This document shows, in pieces, positions 1-8,196 of a stretch of 34,662 nt of DNA. A program made the position numbers and the translations under genes. Origin of the DNA: JAKAWW01 sp049966775 (GTDB lineage: Archaea > Micrarchaeota > Micrarchaeia > Micrarchaeales > Micrarchaeaceae); NCBI GenBank assembly GCA_049966775.1, contig JBMFTZ010000005.1, forward strand, positions 1 through 34,662, in the 5' to 3' direction. Each line of letters opens with the position of its first letter. Within the stretch, counting starts at the first letter, position 1. The notes beneath the pieces were generated by a model. The model worked only from the letters and a program-made list of their open reading frames with translations, did not search any database and had not been told where the DNA came from.

Positions 1-8
1 CAAGGCAA

Positions 9-31
9 CCAACACGCCAGTTGCGTGTTGG
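9..31. other. Perfect 9-bp hairpin in leading non-coding stretch
   Basis: Bases 9-17 are the exact reverse complement of bases 23-31, with a 5-base loop. The first ~145 bases of the window have no convincing coding frame. The hairpin could be the 3' end of an RNA gene, or a terminator-like structure of whatever lies to the left, but the window edge cuts the context and no RNA family was recognised. Confidence 0.4.
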
Positions 32-167
32 GTCAGGAGACCTAACACTACACATTCACGACGACAAAAGAGAAGAGAAACCCCCAATAGATAGTTATGC
101 ACAAAGGTATTTAATTTGTCAACTTCCTAAACCACGGGAATAATCATAAGGTATTTAAAGCTTAAAG

Positions 168-175
168 TTTATAAT
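168..175 (+). promoter_or_regulatory. TATA box for rpl29 operon
   Basis: The AT-rich octamer TTTATAAT is centred about 24 bases before the GTG start of the L29 gene. This is the spacing expected for archaeal TBP/TFB promoters and would give a leaderless or very short leader. A second AT-rich candidate (TATTTAAAG) lies at 152-160. Confidence 0.5.
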
Positions 176-194
176 CCCTATACAATCTTTTTAG

Positions 195-401
195 GTGCTT
201 ATTATAAGGATAAAAGACATAAGGCCGCTGAGCGTTAATGAGCTAAAGGATAGAAGGAACCAGCTTTTGCTAGAGCTCGGCATTGAGAAGAGGAAGATCG
301 CATCCACGGGCGTATCGAGCAAGGTGGTAAAGGCGAGGGAGCTCAGGCGCACCATTGCCAGGATCAACACGGTATTAAAAGAAAAAGGTGTGAAAGAGTA
401 A
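195..401 (+). CDS. rpl29: 50S ribosomal protein L29 (uL29)
   Basis: This 68-residue protein has the L29 pattern: a short N-terminal segment ending in a Leu-Ser-Asn-Glu-Leu helix start, a basic helix, and a second Arg-rich helix (RELRRTIARINTVL near residues 48-61). L29 sits on the large ribosomal subunit near the exit tunnel. The start is GTG at 195, placed just after a TATA box, so a leaderless transcript is possible. The stop is followed after one base by the aIF1 start. In archaea L29 is often next to the SUI1-type factor at the S10/spc boundary, and the same neighbour is seen here, but the rest of the ribosomal operon is not in the window. Confidence 0.9.
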   Translation: MLIIRIKDIRPLSVNELKDRRNQLLLELGIEKRKIASTGVSSKVVKARELRRTIARINTVLKEKGVKE

Positions 402-402
402 G

Positions 403-708
403 ATGGCGGAGATTTGCCCTAGATGCGGCTTGCCCAAGGATCTTTGCGTATGCGACGTCCTTGACAAGGAAACAGAAACAAAAATCAAGATATTCGCTAA
501 AAAAGCGAAGTTCAACAAGCTTGTCACTATTGTGGAAGGCATACCAGCTGAGGACATAGAGCGCACCACCAAAAGCCTGAAGCGCATTCTTGCTTGCGGT
601 GGCACCTCCAAGGATGGCTATATAGAGCTGCAGGGCGAGCACAAGCTCAATACAAAGAACGCGCTCGTAAGCATAGGCTACAAGGATGCCAATATAGAGC
701 TCGCATAG
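403..708 (+). CDS. Translation initiation factor aIF1 (SUI1/eIF1 family)
   Basis: This 101-residue protein carries the N-terminal cysteine cluster of archaeal aIF1 (Cys5, Cys8, Cys15, Cys17), probably a small zinc knuckle. The SUI1 beta-alpha fold follows: the KLVTIVEGI strand, the helix containing LKRILACGGT, and the KDGYIELQGEH strand and loop. aIF1 binds the small ribosomal subunit near the P site and enforces start-codon selection. Length and motif order are normal for the family. The gene begins one base after rpl29 stops and ends 8 bases before kae1, so the genes are probably co-transcribed. The assignment is firm by motif. Confidence 0.93.
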   Translation: MAEICPRCGLPKDLCVCDVLDKETETKIKIFAKKAKFNKLVTIVEGIPAEDIERTTKSLKRILACGGTSKDGYIELQGEHKLNTKNALVSIGYKDANIELA

Positions 709-716
709 CTGATCAC

Positions 717-1694
717 ATGCCTGTGTTGGGTATAGAGAGCAGCGCGCACACGCTGGGCATAGGCATAGTTGAAAAGGGCACAATACTGGCAAACGAAAAG
801 AGCATGTACAGGATACGCAGCGGCATAATACCGATGCGCGTGGCTGATTTTCACGCAAGAAACTGCGGCATGCTTCTCAAGAGAGCTCTCGAAAAGGCAC
901 GGCTGAGCATCTCTGACATTGATGCTATAGGCTACACGAAGGGCCCCGGATTGGGGCCTTGCCTCAGGGTGGGCCAGATAATGGCAAGGACAATCGCAGT
1001 TGAAAGCGGCCTGCCCATTTATCCAGTAAACCATGCCGCAGCACACATAGAGATAACGAAGCATCTGGCACACTTCAATGATCCGCTTGCGCTTTACGTG
1101 AGCGGCGGCAACTCGCAGATACTCGCGCTTGCTGATAAGCCGTTCAGGCACTATCACATTTACGGGGAAACTTTTGACATCGGTGTGGGCAACATGCTTG
1201 ATTCGTTTGCGCGCGCAGCCAAGCTGGTGCCTGCCTGGGGCTCATCCGTTGAGAAAGCAGCAGTGGGCGGCAGCTACATCGAGATGCCCTACACCGTGAA
1301 GGGCATGGATTTTGCCTTTACGGGCCTGCTCACTCATGCGATAAAGGAGTTAAAGGTGCATTCAGTTAGGGATGTCGCATTTTCGCTGCAGGAAACCGCT
1401 TTTTCGATGCTCTGCGAAGCAACGGAGAGAGCACTGCTGCTCACACACAAAAAAGAGCTTGCAATGAGCGGCGGCGTGGCGCAAAGCACGCGCCTGAAAG
1501 AGATGCTGCGCCTTATTGCAAAGGAGCACAAGGCAAGGTTTTACGTTGCGCCAAACGAGTTCAATAGTGACAACGGCGCCATGATAGCGCTTGTGGCAGA
1601 AGAGATGCATAGAAGCGGTAAAAGGTTTACGCTGAAAGATTGCACCATCGAGCAGCGGTATAGGATAGACGGCGTGGAGGTAGCGTGGGAATGA
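717..1694 (+). CDS. kae1: tRNA N6-threonylcarbamoyladenosine synthase catalytic subunit Kae1 (TsaD family)
   Basis: This 325-residue protein is the catalytic ASKHA-fold subunit of KEOPS, which transfers threonylcarbamoyl to A37 of ANN-decoding tRNAs. The start ATG at 717 gives the family N-terminus GIESSAHT. Metal-binding His106 and His110 (NHAAAH), the glycine loops SGGNSQ (129-134) and SGGVAQ (251-256), and Asp285 in SDNGAMIA are all present. Length matches archaeal Kae1. The reading frame stays open upstream to about 594, but that stretch lies within the aIF1 gene in another frame and is not part of the protein. The stop overlaps the bud32 start in an ATGA tetranucleotide, so the two KEOPS genes are translationally coupled but not fused. 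Confidence 0.96.
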   Translation: MPVLGIESSAHTLGIGIVEKGTILANEKSMYRIRSGIIPMRVADFHARNCGMLLKRALEKARLSISDIDAIGYTKGPGLGPCLRVGQIMARTIAVESGLPIYPVNHAAAHIEITKHLAHFNDPLALYVSGGNSQILALADKPFRHYHIYGETFDIGVGNMLDSFARAAKLVPAWGSSVEKAAVGGSYIEMPYTVKGMDFAFTGLLTHAIKELKVHSVRDVAFSLQETAFSMLCEATERALLLTHKKELAMSGGVAQSTRLKEMLRLIAKEHKARFYVAPNEFNSDNGAMIALVAEEMHRSGKRFTLKDCTIEQRYRIDGVEVAWE

Positions 1695-2314
1695 AAATAA
1701 TATCGGAGGGGGCCGAAGCACATATATATGAAACCACAGTTTTCGGCAAGGCCGCGGTGCTGAAATATAGGCAGATCAAGCGCTACAGGATAAAGGCCCT
1801 TGATGAAGCGCTCAGGGCAAAGCGCACAAAGATCGAGGCGCGAGCGCTAATAACCGCGCAAGGCGCAGGCATAAAGGTGCCCGGCGTGCTGCTTGTTGGC
1901 AGGTATGAGATCTTCCTGGAAAGGATAGAAGGGATCACCCTTGCCGACATTTTTGCAAAAAGCGCGGCAAAAGCGCCCGCAAAGGTGTTGAAAGATGCCG
2001 GCACGTATCTTGCAATGCTGCATGCCCATAACATAGTTCATGGGGATTACACCCCTGCGAACATCATGCTTTCAAAAGGCACCACTTATATTATAGACTT
2101 TGGGCTTTCCACATTCACGAACAGCATGGAGGACAAGGCGCTTGATCTGCTCCTTATGAAGAGGTCGCTCCAACGCGGTGAATTCGACGAGTTTGAAAAA
2201 AGCTACAAAAAGCATTATGCTAGTAGCACTGAGATTCTGAAAAGAATGCGCGGGATAGAGCTGCGGGGCAGATACCAGGTCCGCACACTGCTTTCAACAG
2301 CAAAAGACGCGTAG
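1691..2314 (+). CDS. bud32: KEOPS complex kinase/ATPase Bud32
   Basis: This 207-residue small atypical kinase is the KEOPS partner that regulates Kae1 by ATP hydrolysis. It shows a short glycine loop (EGAEAHIY), Lys25 in VLKYR, Glu49, the catalytic loop HGDYTPANIM (Asp119, Asn124) and the IDFGLS metal motif (Asp136). It lacks the large C-lobe substrate region, as is normal for Bud32. The preferred start is ATG at 1691, inside the ATGA overlap with kae1. A GTG at 1685 is an alternative that adds two residues. The C-terminal basic tail (RGRYQVRTL) resembles that of archaeal Bud32. In many euryarchaea the two genes are fused; here they are separate. Confidence 0.95.
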   Translation: MKIISEGAEAHIYETTVFGKAAVLKYRQIKRYRIKALDEALRAKRTKIEARALITAQGAGIKVPGVLLVGRYEIFLERIEGITLADIFAKSAAKAPAKVLKDAGTYLAMLHAHNIVHGDYTPANIMLSKGTTYIIDFGLSTFTNSMEDKALDLLLMKRSLQRGEFDEFEKSYKKHYASSTEILKRMRGIELRGRYQVRTLLSTAKDA

Positions 2315-2316
2315 GC

Positions 2317-2329
2317 AAAAAGAGAAAAA
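2317..2329 (-). terminator. T-rich terminator after hppA
   Basis: Read on the minus strand, the bases directly after the pyrophosphatase stop form two T-runs split by CTC. Archaeal terminators are typically T-tracts, so this is a plausible end of the hppA transcript. It lies in the narrow gap between convergent bud32 and hppA. Confidence 0.4.
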
Positions 2330-4312
2330 TCAGAGCAACGAATACGCTATGAATACCGGAGCGAGCATTATGGATATGGTGCTCACCACTTTTATCATCG
2401 AATTCAGCGCAGGGCCTGCGGTGTCCTTGAGCGGATCTCCGACAGTATCGCCCACGACAGCTGCCTTATGCGTTTCGCTGCCCTTGCCCCCGAAATTTCC
2501 TGCTTCTATGTATTTCTTGGCGTTGTCCATAGTCGCTCCGCTGTTTGCCATGAACAGCGCTAGCAGGAAGCTTGCAGGTATCATGCCTACCAGCAGGCCG
2601 CCAAGAGCCGCCTTCCCAAGCAGCAAGCCCACCGCAACGGGCGTGAGGATCGCGATAAGCTCCGGTATTACTAGGGACTTGAGGGCGTTTACAGTTGCTA
2701 TGTCAACAGCTTTCGCATAGTCGGGCTTTGCCTTGCCGGTGAGCATGCCCTTTATTGTTCTTACCTGGCGCCTTACCTCTTCAACCATAAGGTTGGCGGC
2801 ATGACCTACAGCTTCCATCAGGAACGATGAAAATATGAAAGGAAGCAGCACGCCTATGAAGATGCCCGCAGTGACAAGCGGGCTAAGCGCATCTATTACA
2901 GTAAGGCCGACCGCGTTGGCGAAGGCCACGAAGAGCGCGGTAGCTGATAGCGCTGCGCCGCCTATGGCAAATCCTTTTGTGGTCGCCTTCGTGGTATTGC
3001 CCACTGCGTCAAGCGTGTCCGTTACCTTCCTTACGTGCTCCGGCAAATCGCTCATTTCGGCGATGCCTCCCGCGTTGTCGGTTATGGGCCCGAAAGAATC
3101 TATAGTGAGTATCGTGGCGGTAAGCGAAAGCATGCCAACCGCAGCTATGCCTATGCCGTACAGGCCAGCGCTCAGGTAGCCCGCCAGTATGCCAACCACT
3201 ACGGCAAGCACCGGCAGCCACACGCTCCTAAGGCCCACCGCAAGGCCCATTATAACGTCAGTGCCTGCGCCACCCTTGGCAGCGGTAGATACCTTCACCA
3301 CAGACCTCCTGCCAGTACCGGTGTAATAGTCTGTTATGCCGAATATGACTATTGCAAGAAGCAGGCCAGAAAGCACCGCTATAAAGTAGCCAATCGGATA
3401 ATGTCCGTAATACGTGACTATCAGATCCAGCACCGCGGCAATCATTATGCTTGCAGAGATGCCCTTATAGAGCGCGCCGGTGGGGGAACCCTTCTTGCCT
3501 ATGCGCAGAAAAGCGATGCTCAGCATGCTCGCCAGTATGCCCATGCTCGCCATGAACAGCGGATATGCAAACTGCGCAGACGAAAGGTTGAGGCCCGCTG
3601 CGATAAGCAGCGAGGCCACAAGCGTGACCGCATAGCTTTCAAACACGTCGGCACCCATTCCGGCGCAGTCGCCCACGTTATCACCCACATTGTCCGCTAT
3701 CACCGCGGGATTCCTTGGATCGTCTTCAGGCAGATTCAGCTCTGTCTTGCCCACAAGATCGGCGCCAACATCTGCGGCCTTCGTGTAAATGCCCCCGCCA
3801 ACCCTTGCAAATAACGATATGAGCGAGGCGCCAAAGCCAAAACCTATAAGCAATTCCACTTTTGAAACTGTGAGAAATGCAAGAAGCAAGCTCAGCCCTA
3901 TCAGGCCGAAACCCACGGCCGCAAATCCGGTGACGGAGCCCCCAAGGATTGCTGTACCGAAAGCGTGGGATACGCCCTTTTCGGCGCTCTTGGCGGTGCG
4001 CACGTTTGACCGCACCGCGACATTCATGCCCAGATACGCGGTAAGGTATGAAGCAACCGCCCCCGTGACGAATGCAACATCAAGTTGCAATCCGTGCGGC
4101 AAGAACGCAAGCATTATTACAAGCACCACCGCAAATACCGCTATGGTCTTGAGCTGCCTTAGCAGGTATGCCTTTGAGCCTGCTCTTATCGCGTTTGAAA
4201 CCTCTTTCATCTTTTCTGTGCCTTCCGGCATGCTTAACACTATGTATGCTGCCACAAGCGAAAAGAGCAATGCGAGCGCCCCTGCGGCGAGGCTGTAATA
4301 GTAGAATTCCAA
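2330..4312 (-). CDS. hppA: Membrane-bound proton-translocating pyrophosphatase, K+-independent type
   Basis: This 660-residue integral membrane protein has about 16 hydrophobic segments. It couples pyrophosphate hydrolysis to proton export across the cell membrane. The substrate loop DVGADLVGKTE is at 181-191, followed by the acidic DNVGDNVGD block (207-215), GPITDNAGGIAEM (408-420), and a C-terminal DNAKK/DPLKDTAGP region. Residue 442 is Lys in GNTTKATTKG. In this family Lys here marks K+-independent pumps, and Ala marks K+-dependent ones. The start is TTG at 4312, with a GGGGTG binding site at 4318-4323 and a TATA box upstream. Length is normal. It faces bud32 tail-to-tail and is monocistronic. 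Confidence 0.96.
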   Translation of the reverse strand: MEFYYYSLAAGALALLFSLVAAYIVLSMPEGTEKMKEVSNAIRAGSKAYLLRQLKTIAVFAVVLVIMLAFLPHGLQLDVAFVTGAVASYLTAYLGMNVAVRSNVRTAKSAEKGVSHAFGTAILGGSVTGFAAVGFGLIGLSLLLAFLTVSKVELLIGFGFGASLISLFARVGGGIYTKAADVGADLVGKTELNLPEDDPRNPAVIADNVGDNVGDCAGMGADVFESYAVTLVASLLIAAGLNLSSAQFAYPLFMASMGILASMLSIAFLRIGKKGSPTGALYKGISASIMIAAVLDLIVTYYGHYPIGYFIAVLSGLLLAIVIFGITDYYTGTGRRSVVKVSTAAKGGAGTDVIMGLAVGLRSVWLPVLAVVVGILAGYLSAGLYGIGIAAVGMLSLTATILTIDSFGPITDNAGGIAEMSDLPEHVRKVTDTLDAVGNTTKATTKGFAIGGAALSATALFVAFANAVGLTVIDALSPLVTAGIFIGVLLPFIFSSFLMEAVGHAANLMVEEVRRQVRTIKGMLTGKAKPDYAKAVDIATVNALKSLVIPELIAILTPVAVGLLLGKAALGGLLVGMIPASFLLALFMANSGATMDNAKKYIEAGNFGGKGSETHKAAVVGDTVGDPLKDTAGPALNSMIKVVSTISIMLAPVFIAYSLL

Positions 4313-4345
4313 CGTAACACCCCTTTAGAATATTGCAAATAAGGG

Positions 4346-4353
4346 TTTAAAAG
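4346..4353 (-). promoter_or_regulatory. TATA box for hppA
   Basis: On the minus strand CTTTTAAA lies about 38 bases upstream of the TTG start. A start of transcription ~26 bases downstream would leave a ~12-base leader containing the GGGGTG binding site at 4318-4323. This supports the TTG start. Confidence 0.5.
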
Positions 4354-4430
4354 TATTCTGTTTTGCGCCCTTTTGCTGATTTTCAGGAAGGTAATGTGCA
4401 TAAGGAAGCGCGGCAAAAAGTGACAAAGGG

Positions 4431-4438
4431 TATATATA
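4431..4438 (+). promoter_or_regulatory. TATA box for SPFH gene
   Basis: An alternating TATATATA octamer preceded by GGG is the strongest TATA-like element between the divergent hppA and SPFH genes. It predicts transcription starting near 4460 and a leader of roughly 90 bases before the preferred ATG at 4549. Confidence 0.45.
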
Positions 4439-4548
4439 TGTTTACGACAAACTCTCTTATGTAGCACGGCATTGCACAGCTTAACATAAATGAGTAAGGG
4501 GCATCATGCCACAAAGCTCATATGGCAATGGTTGCATGGTGGTCTAGC

Positions 4549-5580
4549 ATGGAAACCGATACAAGCACTAATGAAGGGCAGGAAGCCCAGGGTGACGAGG
4601 TTGGCGTTGCTTCACAGCAGGCTGCCCAAGTATCACAGCCGCCAGAAGCTCAGGCAATGAAAAAATATTATGGAAGAGCAGGCGCACTTGCAGACCTTAT
4701 TATAATCATCGCGATAGGCGCGGCGGGCATATACGAGATCGGAGTGCTGGCAGGCTCTGTGCTTGCGCTTATAGTGCTCATAATAGTGCTTTCCTTATCA
4801 ATAAGAGTGGTAAGCCAGTGGAACCGCATGGCGGTGCTTAGGTTCGGAAAGTACAAGGGGATGATAGGGCCTGGCATATATTTTATAATACCGCTTGTGG
4901 AGCACACCCCGTTCAATGTGGATCTGAGGGTGATAAGCACGCCGTTCAGCGCCGAAAAAACGCTCACCAAGGACAACGTGCCCGTTGATGTTGATGCGAT
5001 ACTCTTCTGGCAGGTCAAAAATCCCGAGAACGCTGTGCTCAACGTGCAGAATTACATGCAGTCTGTGCAGCTTGCATCGCAGACTGCAATGAGGGACATA
5101 ATAGGCAAGAACGAGCTATCGCTCATGCTCGCTGGCAGGGACATAATAGGCGAAGACATAAGAAAGCTCATTCAGGAGCGCATAGAAAATTGGGGCATCG
5201 TGGCGATATCTGTTGAGATAAGGGACGTGACCATACCGCCAGAGCTGCAGAGCGCCATGGCGAGGGTCGCAACATCTGATAGGGAGAAGCAGGCAAGGGT
5301 GATACTCGCCGAATCGGAATCGCTCGCCGCAGACAAGATGCTAGAAGCGGCAGAGAAATACAGGAAGGATCTTTACGCCATGCAGCTAAGGTCGCTCAAC
5401 ATGATGTACGAGATAAGCTTGAGCGGCAAGAACCTCATAGTGTTTGTACCTACCGAAGCGAAGGGCTTCAGCATACCAACGCCGTTCGGAGTTATGGGCC
5501 TGCAGGACTACTATAAGCAGCAGACCACAAGCACAGGCCCAGCACAGCAGGGCCCAAAGGGTAAAAAGGCAAAAAGCTAG
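4549..5580 (+). CDS. Stomatin/prohibitin-like SPFH-domain membrane protein (slipin)
   Basis: This 343-residue protein has a hydrophilic Glu/Gln-rich N-terminus (1-36), two membrane segments (about 48-62 and 66-86), and an SPFH domain (about 88-260) with FGKYKGMIGPGIYFIIP and KDNVPVDVDAILFWQV. A charged helical stretch and a Gln/Lys-rich tail follow. Slipins form large oligomeric rings on the membrane and are linked to membrane-domain organisation and protease regulation. The start at 4549 is chosen because GGTGGT at 4538-4543 sits 5 bases before it; ATGs at 4522 and 4528 lack a binding site. The usual NfeD-type partner is not adjacent. The N-terminal extension is longer than in most slipins. 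Confidence 0.9.
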   Translation: METDTSTNEGQEAQGDEVGVASQQAAQVSQPPEAQAMKKYYGRAGALADLIIIIAIGAAGIYEIGVLAGSVLALIVLIIVLSLSIRVVSQWNRMAVLRFGKYKGMIGPGIYFIIPLVEHTPFNVDLRVISTPFSAEKTLTKDNVPVDVDAILFWQVKNPENAVLNVQNYMQSVQLASQTAMRDIIGKNELSLMLAGRDIIGEDIRKLIQERIENWGIVAISVEIRDVTIPPELQSAMARVATSDREKQARVILAESESLAADKMLEAAEKYRKDLYAMQLRSLNMMYEISLSGKNLIVFVPTEAKGFSIPTPFGVMGLQDYYKQQTTSTGPAQQGPKGKKAKS

Positions 5581-5586
5581 CGCTAG

Positions 5587-5859
5587 CTAGAGCACCACAA
5601 AGCCCTCCTTTATAGAAGCCGCGCTCGCATTGCTCTTTTCTATAGCGTGCACTTCAGGCCCGCCGGGAGCGCTCACCTTAATACCCGTTTCGAATCTTGC
5701 AATGCTCTCCTCGCTACCTTTTGCAACAATCTCCACGCTGCCGTCGGGCAGGTTCCTTGCATAGCCGTCCACTCCGCATGCGTCTGCAACCCTTTTCACA
5801 TACGCCCGGTAGCCCACGCCCTGCACAAAGCCATACACGCGGTACACAAACGCAACCAT
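5587..5859 (-). CDS. acyP: Acylphosphatase
   Basis: This 90-residue enzyme hydrolyses acyl phosphates such as carbamoyl or 1,3-bisphosphoglycerate phosphates. The family signature is intact: phosphate-binding loop VYGFVQGVGYR with catalytic Arg18, and Asn36 in ARNLPDGSV. Length is the classic ~90 residues. The chosen ATG at 5859 has a GGTGGG site a few bases upstream and gives the usual short N-terminus. An alternative ATG at 5895 overlaps the deoxyhypusine synthase stop in an ATGA and would add 12 residues, which suggests translational coupling either way. Its substrate in this cell is unknown. Confidence 0.93.
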   Translation of the reverse strand: MVAFVYRVYGFVQGVGYRAYVKRVADACGVDGYARNLPDGSVEIVAKGSEESIARFETGIKVSAPGGPEVHAIEKSNASAASIKEGFVVL

Positions 5860-5891
5860 CACGCCCACCAAGTGCGACTGCGCGAAAGCGG

Positions 5892-6836
5892 TCATACCAT
5901 GTCGAGCGCGGAGAGCATTATCGGCAGTATTATTGTGGCATCGCCGTCTATCGTAACATAGCGCGCCCGCTCCTTTATCTTGCCCCACGAGACCGCTTCG
6001 GTAAGCCTCGCTCCGGAAAGGCTGCCATCGTACTGCGTTGCCGTGGTAATATACACCGCATAGTCAAGCCCGTCTTTGAACTGATTCCACCATATCACAT
6101 GGTGCTTGCTTATGCCGCCGCCTATCATTAGCGCGCCGCTTACCTTGTTGTCGAATGCTATGTTGCTGAGCTCGAGCTCGTCCTTTATGAGATTGAGCTT
6201 GAAGTCGTGATCCTGCGAAAAGATGCTTAGTGCAGTGCCGAATGCGCCGTCAAGTATGCCAGGGCAGAATATGGGCACCTTGTTCAGGTACGCCTGGCGC
6301 ACTATCGAGTTTCTGTCGGTCATGCGCTTGCCAAACTCGTATATGAGCTCTGACGCGCTGTACTCCCTCTTGTAATCCTTTGACTTGTATATGTCTCCCA
6401 TTATGCGGTTGAACGCCTGCTCCATCTTTATGCCGTACTGGGAGCGCTCTATAAACACGTTGCCCTCTCTGTATATGCCTAGCCTGTGAAGCATTGCATC
6501 ATCAACATTGAAGGTGCCTTTGTGGTATATGCCCCCGTTTGCCCTCGCTATGTCGTGGTCCAGCGTGCCCCCTGTGGTCACGATGGCGTCGAAATACTTC
6601 ACGGCGCCAGCCAGGACACCCCTTGCGCCTGTGGATACAAGGTCAGCAGGAAACGAAAGAAAGTTGAACGACTCGCTGTCGCCAATCATACTCCTCGTTA
6701 TTTCTATTGCGTCGGCAAGATGCTGCGCCGAAAAGCCGCCGATCGAGCCCATCGCTGCCACGAGCTCGCTCACCTTCATGCCTTTCTTCAGCCGCAGATC
6801 CTTGATCGGATGCCTCAGCAGATCCTTTTTCTCCAT
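5892..6836 (-). CDS. dys: Deoxyhypusine synthase
   Basis: This 314-residue enzyme transfers the aminobutyl group of spermidine to a lysine of aIF5A. It shows the NAD-binding stretch around VTTGGTLDHDIA (86-97), the HKGTFNVDD segment, the FCPGILDGAFG loop (190-200), and the active-site lysine Lys244 in GGGISKHH. Length is slightly shorter than typical (~320-340). The promoter side has an AT-rich box (near 6853-6866) about 25 bases from the ATG, so the transcript may be leaderless. Acylphosphatase follows on the same strand with overlap or coupling. Presence of this gene implies a hypusinated aIF5A, encoded elsewhere. Confidence 0.96.
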   Translation of the reverse strand: MEKKDLLRHPIKDLRLKKGMKVSELVAAMGSIGGFSAQHLADAIEITRSMIGDSESFNFLSFPADLVSTGARGVLAGAVKYFDAIVTTGGTLDHDIARANGGIYHKGTFNVDDAMLHRLGIYREGNVFIERSQYGIKMEQAFNRIMGDIYKSKDYKREYSASELIYEFGKRMTDRNSIVRQAYLNKVPIFCPGILDGAFGTALSIFSQDHDFKLNLIKDELELSNIAFDNKVSGALMIGGGISKHHVIWWNQFKDGLDYAVYITTATQYDGSLSGARLTEAVSWGKIKERARYVTIDGDATIILPIMLSALDMV

Positions 6837-6895
6837 AGTTTACGATTGCATTGCAAGATATTTAGCCCTTGCTGGAGGCGGGGCGCGGCAAGAAT

Positions 6896-6967
6896 GCGGG
6901 CACCGGGATTTGAACCCGGGCTGCAGCCTTGGGAAGGCCGTGTCCTACCAGGCTAGACTATACCCGC
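6896..6967 (-). tRNA. tRNA-Gly (anticodon CCC)
   Basis: Read on the minus strand, the 72 bases fold into a full cloverleaf: a 7-bp acceptor (GCGGGTA with TGCCCGC), a D-arm with GG, a 5-bp anticodon stem CGGCC/GGCTG with loop TTCCCAA, a 4-base variable region and a T-arm CCGGG-TTCAAAT-CCCGG. The anticodon is CCC, reading GGG. No CCA is encoded. It lies between dys (same strand) and ftsZ (opposite strand). Confidence 0.95.
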
Positions 6968-7055
6968 AGCACAGTCACATATGCTATTTTTGCTCAGCTA
7001 TTTATAGGTTGCACAACTTTGCTGTAACCCGCGCACATCTGCAATTTTCAAATAG

Positions 7056-7063
7056 TTTTATAT
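7056..7063 (+). promoter_or_regulatory. TATA box for ftsZ
   Basis: TTTTATAT lies ~43 bases before the ftsZ ATG. The implied ~16-base leader contains AGTGAT at 7093-7098, a fair ribosome binding site. A second AT-rich box at 7073-7083 would instead give a leaderless message. Confidence 0.45.
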
Positions 7064-7101
7064 CTTTTTACTTTTATTATAAAATTGCGACCAGTGATTT
7101 T

Positions 7102-8184
7102 ATGGATCAGACTGCCCAGATAAGCCCGGATGACGAGGACATTTTGAAGTTTATAGAAGGGGCCAAACCCAAGATATACGTTGTCGGAGCGGGAGGAAGC
7201 GGGAGCAACACCATAACGAGATTGTACAGCCTTGGCATACAGGGGGCAGCACTTGTTGCTGCTAATACCGATGCAGCCCATCTTGTCAAGACAAGGGCAG
7301 AGCGCAAGCTGCTGCTCGGCAAGAAGACAACCCGCGGCCTTGGCGCAGGGAGCGATATGAAGGTGGGCGAAGAGGCTGCGCTTGAAAGCAAGGATGAGAT
7401 AAGGCACATGCTCGGCGATTCTAACCTTGTGTTCGCCACATGCGGCCTCGGGGGCGGCACAGGCACCGGTGCGATAAGCACCATCGTGCACGAAGCAAAA
7501 GAGGCGGGGGCGCTCACCGTGGCGATAGTGACGCTGCCATTCACGAGCGAGGGTCGCACAAGAATGCGCAACGCGCTTGAGGGCCTCTCCAAGCTAAGGA
7601 AGGTGGCCGATACTGTGATAGTGATACCAAATGACAAGCTGCTCAGCATAGCGCCTGATCTGCCGCTCAACATGGCTTTTCGAGTAAGCGACGAGGTGCT
7701 GGCAAGCGCGACCAAGGGCATAGTGGAGATGGTAACAAAGCCGGGCATGGTTAACATAGACTTTGCCGACCTAAAGAGCGTGCTCAAGGATTCCGGGTAT
7801 GCGGTGATAGGCACTGGGGAAGGCGTGGGCACCAATGACGGCACGAGCAGGGCGATTGTGGCCCTCGAAAACGCGGTAAAAAGCCCGTTGCTTGATGCCG
7901 ACCTATCCAATGCAAAAAAGGCGCTTATTAACATAATAGGCGGGGAAAACCTGAGCCTGCGCGAGGCGGAAACGGTGTTCCAGGACGTTGCAGGCAGGAT
8001 AAGCAAGGATGCGCTGCTCAAGTGGGGCGCAAGGATAGAGCCGGACATGCAGAAGGACACGCTGCGTGTCATGATAGTGGTGAGCGGCGTTGAGTTCCCG
8101 GAGTACACTGAAGAAGGCATAGCGAAGCGCATAGAGAAGATTGACAACAACGTAGATCTCGACGACATTTTTGAGGAAAAATAG
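7102..8184 (+). CDS. ftsZ: Cell division protein FtsZ
   Basis: This 360-residue tubulin-fold GTPase polymerises into the division ring. The nucleotide-binding N-domain includes VVGAGGSGSNT (27-37), NTDA (55-58), the tubulin signature GGGTGTG (117-123), the catalytic T7 loop NIDFADLKSVL, and the C-terminal domain with RVMIVVSGVE. A short acidic tail (NNVDLDDIFEE) resembles the C-terminal peptide of archaeal FtsZ. The start at 7102 is set by the AGTGAT site and the promoter; the frame runs open further upstream through the tRNA-Gly region, which is non-coding in this direction. FtsZ rather than a visible ESCRT/Cdv locus suggests FtsZ-based division. Confidence 0.97.
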   Translation: MDQTAQISPDDEDILKFIEGAKPKIYVVGAGGSGSNTITRLYSLGIQGAALVAANTDAAHLVKTRAERKLLLGKKTTRGLGAGSDMKVGEEAALESKDEIRHMLGDSNLVFATCGLGGGTGTGAISTIVHEAKEAGALTVAIVTLPFTSEGRTRMRNALEGLSKLRKVADTVIVIPNDKLLSIAPDLPLNMAFRVSDEVLASATKGIVEMVTKPGMVNIDFADLKSVLKDSGYAVIGTGEGVGTNDGTSRAIVALENAVKSPLLDADLSNAKKALINIIGGENLSLREAETVFQDVAGRISKDALLKWGARIEPDMQKDTLRVMIVVSGVEFPEYTEEGIAKRIEKIDNNVDLDDIFEEK

Positions 8185-8196
8185 CGAGGCTCCAGG

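Noticed and set aside
3035..3814. A 259-codon plus-strand frame inside hppA.
   Set aside because: It is a shadow of the GC-rich pyrophosphatase gene; the translation is Arg/His/Ala-rich with no domain.
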